Positions 22,720-27,645 of a stretch of DNA of 27,645 nucleotides are shown here, in pieces. Origin of the DNA: Sabulitectum sp036743055 (GTDB lineage: Bacteria; Fermentibacterota; Fermentibacteria; Fermentibacterales; JCC-6). Location of the stretch: contig DAINQE010000030.1 of assembly GCA_036743055.1 (NCBI GenBank), positions 1 through 27,645 on the forward strand, given 5' to 3'. The notes under the pieces were generated by a model. The model was not told the origin of the DNA, did no database searches, and saw nothing but the letters and a program-made list of their open reading frames with translations. Every line of letters starts with the position of its first letter. The stretch's first letter is position 1. The translations under genes and the position numbers were made by a program.

Positions 22720-23883
22720 ATGTGTACCAGGCGCCCTCTCCTGATTGGCCTCTCAACCATCTTCAAAGCATCGGCGTTCTTTGTTGCTCTTTCTTCTTCG
22801 ACTGGCTGTGAAGATGTAAGAACTCCTAAAACGGTCACATCCGACAGCACCATTACCGTGGTTGACGGCCTCGGACGCAGCGTCACAGTCCCATTCGATC
22901 CAGAACACGTGATATGCTCAGGACCGGGATGCCTCAGGCTGCTTGTTTATCTTCAGGGCCAGGACAGAGTCGTTGCGGTTGATGATATGGAGGGAGGAAG
23001 GGCCACCTTCGAGGCAAGACCCTACTTCCTGGCGAATCCATGGTTCGCGGAACTGCCTGTATTCGGTGAGTTCCGAGGGCACGACAATCCCGAACTCATA
23101 CTGGCGCTTGATCCCCAGCCGCAGGTCATATTCAAAACATTTCCCCTGATGGGGACCGATCCGGTGGAGCTGGAGGAGATGACCGGCATACCTGTGGTTG
23201 TGCTTGAGTACGGAGTCATGTGGCCCGACAGAGCAGACTTCGACAGGTCGCTGAGAACAATGGCCCGAATAATGAACAGCGAAGAAAGGGCCGAGGAGGT
23301 AATAGCGTTCATCGACTCCACGATTTCAGACCTGGCCCGGCGTACCCTGGAAATGCCTGCAGACAGTCAAAAGAGCTGCTTCATAGGGGGAATAGCATAT
23401 CGCGGCCCCCACGGATTCCAGTCCACTGAACCAGGCTACCCGCCGTTCCTTTTCGCAGGAGCCGGTAACATCGCTGCGCCGGGTGATATTGAAGAGTACT
23501 CCGGGGAGCACGCCGACATAGCGAAGGAGCAGATACTGGCCTGGGATCCTGAGGTGATATTCATCGACGGCTCCACCCTTGAGGCTGATCCCGGCGCAAG
23601 CGCCCTTCATCAGCTGGCCGACGACCCGGCCTACTCCTCTCTCTCGGCGGTAACAAACGGGGAACTGTACTGCCTTCTTCCCTACAACTGGTACACCTGG
23701 AACTGCGGCTCCATACTGGCCGATGCCTATTACATAGGGAAAGTGCTCTACCCTGAACGCTTCGATGACGTGAATCCCGCGGCGAAGGCCGACGAGATCT
23801 ACAGATTCCTTGTGGGCGCCGGGGTATTCCCGCAGCTGAAGGAATCCTTCGGAGGGCTTGTTTTCGAGAGGATAGAACTCTGA
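22720..23883 (+). CDS. ABC importer substrate-binding lipoprotein (FecB/BtuF type)
   Basis: Periplasmic or surface binding protein for iron-siderophore, heme or cobalamin compounds, 387 aa. A lipobox is present (SSSTGC, Cys30). The domain begins TITVVDGLGRSVTVP, typical of the type III binding proteins, followed by the two-lobe pattern (NPELILALDPQPQVIF; ILAWDPEVIFIDG). The end, LLPYNWYTWNCGSILADAYY with YIGKVLYPERF, is characteristic of the iron(III)-type sub-branch often seen in anaerobes and archaea. ATG 22720 follows TGGAGA. It heads a binding protein-permease-ATPase operon, with 18 bases before the permease. Ligand identity cannot be read from sequence alone. Confidence 0.88.
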   Translation: MCTRRPLLIGLSTIFKASAFFVALSSSTGCEDVRTPKTVTSDSTITVVDGLGRSVTVPFDPEHVICSGPGCLRLLVYLQGQDRVVAVDDMEGGRATFEARPYFLANPWFAELPVFGEFRGHDNPELILALDPQPQVIFKTFPLMGTDPVELEEMTGIPVVVLEYGVMWPDRADFDRSLRTMARIMNSEERAEEVIAFIDSTISDLARRTLEMPADSQKSCFIGGIAYRGPHGFQSTEPGYPPFLFAGAGNIAAPGDIEEYSGEHADIAKEQILAWDPEVIFIDGSTLEADPGASALHQLADDPAYSSLSAVTNGELYCLLPYNWYTWNCGSILADAYYIGKVLYPERFDDVNPAAKADEIYRFLVGAGVFPQLKESFGGLVFERIEL

Positions 23884-23901
23884 CCTCGCCTGGAGGCTGT
23901 A

Positions 23902-24972
23902 ATGCACCTTGAGAATGGAACCATTCCCGAGGAGTACAAGAAGTACACCGGCAGGAAGCTGCTGCTGAACCTGATAGGGCTTCTGGCGCTCTTCGCCCTG
24001 CTGATACTCTCCATCTCCGTGGGAGCGGTTACCATACCGCCGGGGCAGGTGTTCAGTGCCCTTTTCGCCGGTGACGCCTCCAGACAGGTGCAGATGATAA
24101 TAGTGAACATAAGGCTTCCCCAGGCGCTTGCGGCGATTGTTGCGGGGGCGGGTCTTTCTGTTTCCGGCACAGCCATGCAGTCCATTCTTCGCAACCCGCT
24201 GGGTTCGCCGTTCACACTGGGCATATCCAACGCCGCGGCCTTCGGGGCGGCATTCTCGGTGATGGTTCTGGGGAGCGGGGCTATGCAGAGCACCTCGGCA
24301 GGCGCCGTCTCCATTACGAACCCCTACATGACCACAGCGGCTGCCTTTGTCGCCTGTGTCACCGCTGCGGTGATCATACTGGCTGTCACCGGGGTGGCCA
24401 GGGTCTCCCCGGAGGTAATGGTACTGACGGGAGTGGCTCTGGGCTCGCTTTTCACCGCTGGAACCATGTTCCTGCAGTACTTCGCCGACGATGTTCAGCT
24501 CGCCGCCATGGTTTTCTGGACATTCGGAGACCTGGCCAGGGCAAGCTGGAGGGAACTCGCCGTGATATCATCGATTACCTTCGCCTCCTCGGTATACTTC
24601 ATGCTCAACAGCTGGAGTTACAACGCAATGGACGCCGGTGACGAAACCGCGGCCAGCCTCGGCCTGCCGGTTTCGAGAAAGAGGCTTGCCGGAATGATGG
24701 CGGCTTCTCTGGTTACGGCCACCATAATCTCGTTCGTGGGGGTAATAGGTTTTGTGGGGCTTGTGGGTCCGCACATAGTAAGAAGACTCCTTGGCGACGA
24801 CCACAGGTATCTCATCCCCGGATCCATGCTGGCTGGGGCGATACTTCTTCTAGCGGCGGACACCGCCGCCCGTATGGTGCTGTTGCCACGGGTGCTTCCG
24901 GTAGCCGTACTAACGGCCTTCACCGGCGCTCCTGTTTTCATAGCCCTTCTTGTAAGGGGATACAGGAAATGA
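23902..24972 (+). CDS. ABC importer permease, FecCD/BtuC family
   Basis: A 356-aa membrane permease with about ten helices, which forms a homodimer in this transporter family. Conserved blocks are visible: IRLPQALAAIVAGAGLSVSG, MQSILRNPLGSPFTLGISN, and the cytoplasmic coupling region GFVGLVGPHIVRRLLGDDHR, which contacts the ATPase. A single permease gene fits a homodimeric FecCD/BtuC importer. ATG 23902 follows GGAGG at five bases. Its stop overlaps the ATPase start by four bases. Confidence 0.95.
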   Translation: MHLENGTIPEEYKKYTGRKLLLNLIGLLALFALLILSISVGAVTIPPGQVFSALFAGDASRQVQMIIVNIRLPQALAAIVAGAGLSVSGTAMQSILRNPLGSPFTLGISNAAAFGAAFSVMVLGSGAMQSTSAGAVSITNPYMTTAAAFVACVTAAVIILAVTGVARVSPEVMVLTGVALGSLFTAGTMFLQYFADDVQLAAMVFWTFGDLARASWRELAVISSITFASSVYFMLNSWSYNAMDAGDETAASLGLPVSRKRLAGMMAASLVTATIISFVGVIGFVGLVGPHIVRRLLGDDHRYLIPGSMLAGAILLLAADTAARMVLLPRVLPVAVLTAFTGAPVFIALLVRGYRK

Positions 24973-25763
24973 TCCTCAGCGTGGAAGGCCTCTCCTTCAG
25001 CTACGGTGACCTCAGGGTTCTCAAGGAAATATCCTTCAGCGTAAACACCCACGAGGTGGTTGCGGTGCTTGGCCCAAACGGCTCTGGAAAGACAACGCTT
25101 CTCAAGTGCATCAACGGCCTTCTCAGACCCCTGCGGGGAAGTGTGCGACTCCTGGGGGAAAAAATGGAGAGATACTCCAGGCGGGAAGCCGCCTGCATGA
25201 TGAGTTATGTGGCCCAGAGAAGCGAGCCGGGGCGGGTCACCGCCTTTGACGCGGTGCTGCTCGGGCGTAAGCCGCACATGGGCTGGAGGGTGAGTCGAAG
25301 GGATATTGAGCTGACTCAGGCTGCGCTGCACAGACTGAACCTGGAGCACATCGCCCTGAGGCACACCCACAGCATGAGTGGAGGCGAGTACCAGCAGGTA
25401 TGCATAGCCCGGGCACTGGTAGGTGAACCGGTGGCAATGCTGCTTGACGAGCCAACGGCATCACTGGATCTGAGGAATCAGCTGTCCATTCTCCGACTGC
25501 TCAGAACCATTGTTCGAGGGCATGACATGTGTGCTGTGGTGACCATGCACGACCTTAACACCGCTTTCCGATACGCCGACAGGTTTATTTTTCTGAGTAA
25601 CGGCGGCATAATGGCCGAAGTGAACAGGAATGGAATAACGGAATCTGTTATTGAGGAGGCGTACGGTGTTCCGGTGCGGGTTCTGTGGCACCAGGACCAC
25701 CCGGTGGTTCTTCCCCTCGACGATAACTCAGGTAACGGATTCGCGTCACACCGTACAACCTGA
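24969..25763 (+). CDS. ABC importer ATPase, FecE/BtuD family
   Basis: A 264-aa nucleotide-binding subunit. Walker A GPNGSGKTTL (residues 35-44), signature MSGGEYQQV, Walker B VAMLLDEPTAS and the H-loop TMHDLN are all intact, so the protein should be active. Its C-terminal 20 residues are hydrophilic and extend slightly beyond the usual core. ATG 24969 overlaps the permease stop in ATGA. It completes the three-gene importer and converges on the histidine kinase gene 25 bases further on. Confidence 0.95.
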   Translation: MILSVEGLSFSYGDLRVLKEISFSVNTHEVVAVLGPNGSGKTTLLKCINGLLRPLRGSVRLLGEKMERYSRREAACMMSYVAQRSEPGRVTAFDAVLLGRKPHMGWRVSRRDIELTQAALHRLNLEHIALRHTHSMSGGEYQQVCIARALVGEPVAMLLDEPTASLDLRNQLSILRLLRTIVRGHDMCAVVTMHDLNTAFRYADRFIFLSNGGIMAEVNRNGITESVIEEAYGVPVRVLWHQDHPVVLPLDDNSGNGFASHRTT

Positions 25764-25788
25764 CCTGAGTCGAAACCGGCTGGGTGGA

Positions 25789-27645
25789 TCAGCCGCCGCT
25801 GTCCAGTATCTCCCTTATTTTCCCTGAGATGTCCGCCAGGCGGTATGGTTTGTTTATGAACCCGCTGGCGCCTCTGGCAAGCGAATCCCTCACCAGGCTG
25901 TTCTCAGCGGTGTACCCGCTGGCTATAAGCACCCTGGCCTCCGGGTTAACTCTCATCAGCTGGTCGAGACACTGGTAGCCTCCCATTCCCGGCATACCCA
26001 TGTCCATAACCACAATATCGATGGTATTCCCCGAGACACGGTATATCTCCAGCGCCTTCTCACCGCTGTCCGCCTGAAGAACGCTGTAGCCAAGGGAGCC
26101 AAGCATCTCCGCCGCGAGATACCTTATTCTCTCCTCGTCATCCACCAGCAGTACCGTTTCATCCCCTCTGGATGGCTTCTGAACCGTATGCGCCGCCGGA
26201 TAGTGCACTTCCCCGCTCTCGAAGGCGGGCAGATAGATAGTGAATGCTGTTCCCCTGCCAGGTTCGCTTTCGCAGAGTATTCTTCCACCCAGGCTTTCCA
26301 CTGTTCCGAACACCGCGGCCAGACCAAGCCCGGTACCCTTGCCGAATGTTTTAGTCGTGAAAAAGGGTTCAAACACTCGTCTTCGGGTGTTCTCATCCAT
26401 TCCTATCCCTGTGTCTTCAACGCGAAGCTGCACATAGTTGCCTGGTGTCATACCCAGATGAGAACTGCAGAAGATGCTGTCAAGGGTGGCGTTCCTGGTT
26501 GCCAGGCAAAGAACCCCTCCCTTCGGCATGGCGTCCACGGCGTTGCCCGCAAGATTCAGGAGTATCTGATCGATCTGGGTGGGATCCGCCCTCACCGGCC
26601 AGAGCTCGGAATCGGTAACCTGCTCTATTCTAACCATTTTAGGTATCGTTTTAAGAAGCATGTCGGATGTGTGGGCAACCCTTCTGTTCAGATCAACGGT
26701 CGTCAGTTCAACATCGGACTTTCTGCTGAAGGCCATGATCTTGTTGATAAGGGCGGAGCCGCTCAGACCGAAGTCGTGTATCTGGGCTATGTCATTGTAG
26801 AACCTGTCTGAGTCTTCCATTCTGGACATTATGAACTCACTGTAACCAATCACCGCCTGCAGGATGTTGTTGAATTCGTGGGCAACCCCTGTTGTCAGAG
26901 TGTTTACCGCTTCGAGTTTCCGTATCTGATAAAGGTCTTCCTCCAGTTTTTTCTGCAGGGAGATATCCCGTATCGACACCACTGTGCCGCTGAATTCCCC
27001 GGCTTCAGTAAGCAGCGGTGAAGCGAATGCTTCGACCCATTCCACTTCTGATCCTTTGATTCCTCTAATAAGAGAGCGCTCCGGCTTCCCCGACGAGAGT
27101 GATGCCGCCGCCGGGCACTCTTCGCATGGAGCATCAAGGCTGTTGAACAACTGATGGCACTTGTTTGAATGCAGGTTGATTCTTTCGGAGAGCCAGTTCT
27201 GAACTATCCTGTTGCAGTACTTTATGCTGAAGTCTTCGTCAAGAACCATAATTCCGTCCTCAACGCTGTTGAGTATGTTGTCAAAGAAGGTCTTGCTATT
27301 GCTCAACTCCTTTTCCGCCGCCTGTTTCTGTTCCCTGGCCTGAATGGAACGGATAATCTCCTTCATCCTGCCGGCAAGAAGGGTGTAAAGCCTTTTCTGC
27401 TTTGCATCCATGGGTTTCGCCTGCTCGAAAACAACTGTACCTCTTCGTTCATTGTCCAGGGTGAAATCCTGGATGAACACATTCTTGCCGCCCGATTCAA
27501 TAATCGCGTCGATACTGGAAAGGTCCGTTATTCCCCAGGTGCCAGCCAGCCTTCTGGTCTCACCTTCAAAGAGGATCAGAGCGAACCGGCGGCACCCCAG
27601 AAGGCGGGAAGCCTTCTCGGAAACCTCTTCGACAAGCTTTTCAAC
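25789..27645 (-). CDS. Hybrid sensor histidine kinase (GAF-PAS-HisKA-HATPase-receiver), N-terminus off the window
   Basis: Two-component sensor with its own receiver. The frame is open through base 27645, so the GTG at 27480 is not its start. The visible 618 residues hold the end of a GAF-like domain, a coiled coil rich in Lys/Glu/Gln, a PAS domain with a Cys cluster (KCHQLF, PCEECP) that might bind metal or cofactor, HisKA with phospho-accepting His at 26878-26880 (GVAHEFNNIL), HATPase (LNLAGNAVDAM, VEDTGIGM, KGTGLGLA) and a receiver (LLVDDEE; acceptor Asp in VVMDMGMPG; Lys in INKPY). No helix is seen, but the missing N-terminus may contain one. No response regulator gene is adjacent. Confidence 0.9.
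   Translation of the reverse strand, partial: VEKLVEEVSEKASRLLGCRRFALILFEGETRRLAGTWGITDLSSIDAIIESGGKNVFIQDFTLDNERRGTVVFEQAKPMDAKQKRLYTLLAGRMKEIIRSIQAREQKQAAEKELSNSKTFFDNILNSVEDGIMVLDEDFSIKYCNRIVQNWLSERINLHSNKCHQLFNSLDAPCEECPAAASLSSGKPERSLIRGIKGSEVEWVEAFASPLLTEAGEFSGTVVSIRDISLQKKLEEDLYQIRKLEAVNTLTTGVAHEFNNILQAVIGYSEFIMSRMEDSDRFYNDIAQIHDFGLSGSALINKIMAFSRKSDVELTTVDLNRRVAHTSDMLLKTIPKMVRIEQVTDSELWPVRADPTQIDQILLNLAGNAVDAMPKGGVLCLATRNATLDSIFCSSHLGMTPGNYVQLRVEDTGIGMDENTRRRVFEPFFTTKTFGKGTGLGLAAVFGTVESLGGRILCESEPGRGTAFTIYLPAFESGEVHYPAAHTVQKPSRGDETVLLVDDEERIRYLAAEMLGSLGYSVLQADSGEKALEIYRVSGNTIDIVVMDMGMPGMGGYQCLDQLMRVNPEARVLIASGYTAENSLVRDSLARGASGFINKPYRLADISGKIREILDSGG

Overview
The window looks like a metagenome-assembled piece (moderately high G+C, one 100-N scaffold gap) of an uncultured bacterium. 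The host is a guess: a CotH-like protein ends in a Por/type IX-style sorting domain, lipoproteins are frequent, and an eight-gene Mrp module of the kind common in anaerobes is present, which fits a lineage in or near the FCB group (a Fermentibacteria-like phylum would suit). No rRNA or marker gene confirms this.

Layout. 1-782 (-): partial PHP-domain phosphoesterase. 852-6575 (+): one tightly packed transcription unit with an alpha/beta hydrolase, a small P-II-like protein, a PTS EIIA-like protein and eight membrane subunits mrpE, F, G, two MrpA C-terminal-like pieces (MbhD/MbhE type), mrpB, C, D. It closes at a hairpin that also terminates a convergent lipoprotein gene (6616-7206). 7207-7888 holds no gene: it contains a foldable RNA-like element and a gap flanked by identical 55-bp ends, probably an assembly artefact. 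7889-8847: a 45-aa membrane peptide coupled to a Ser/His-rich exported protein. 8898-11453 (-): CotH kinase-like protein with lamin-tail and sorting domains, divergent from a small exported protein (11471-12049). 12049-13469: an AAA ATPase/DUF4143 gene between two 82-bp direct repeats. 13509-15462 (-): two small uncharacterised proteins and a beta-propeller-type lipoprotein. 15586-21053 (-): a two-gene operon of a PPDK-like protein without its PEP/pyruvate barrel but with about 900 extra N-terminal residues, followed by a divergent GAPDH. 21203-22625 (+): a membrane protein and a TrmO-like methyltransferase. 22720-25763 (+): an iron-siderophore/cobalamin-type ABC importer. 25789-27645 (-): partial hybrid histidine kinase (GAF, PAS, HisKA, HATPase, receiver).

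How the parts may work together. The Mrp module should couple Na+ and H+ gradients. The P-II-like and EIIA-like proteins directly upstream of mrpE, joined by one-base stop/start overlaps, are good candidates for its regulators (inference). The PPDK-like/GAPDH operon suggests an unusual step around lower glycolysis: the nucleotide-binding and phospho-histidine domains are intact but the usual acceptor domain is missing. These two loci are the most likely places for undescribed biology in this window.
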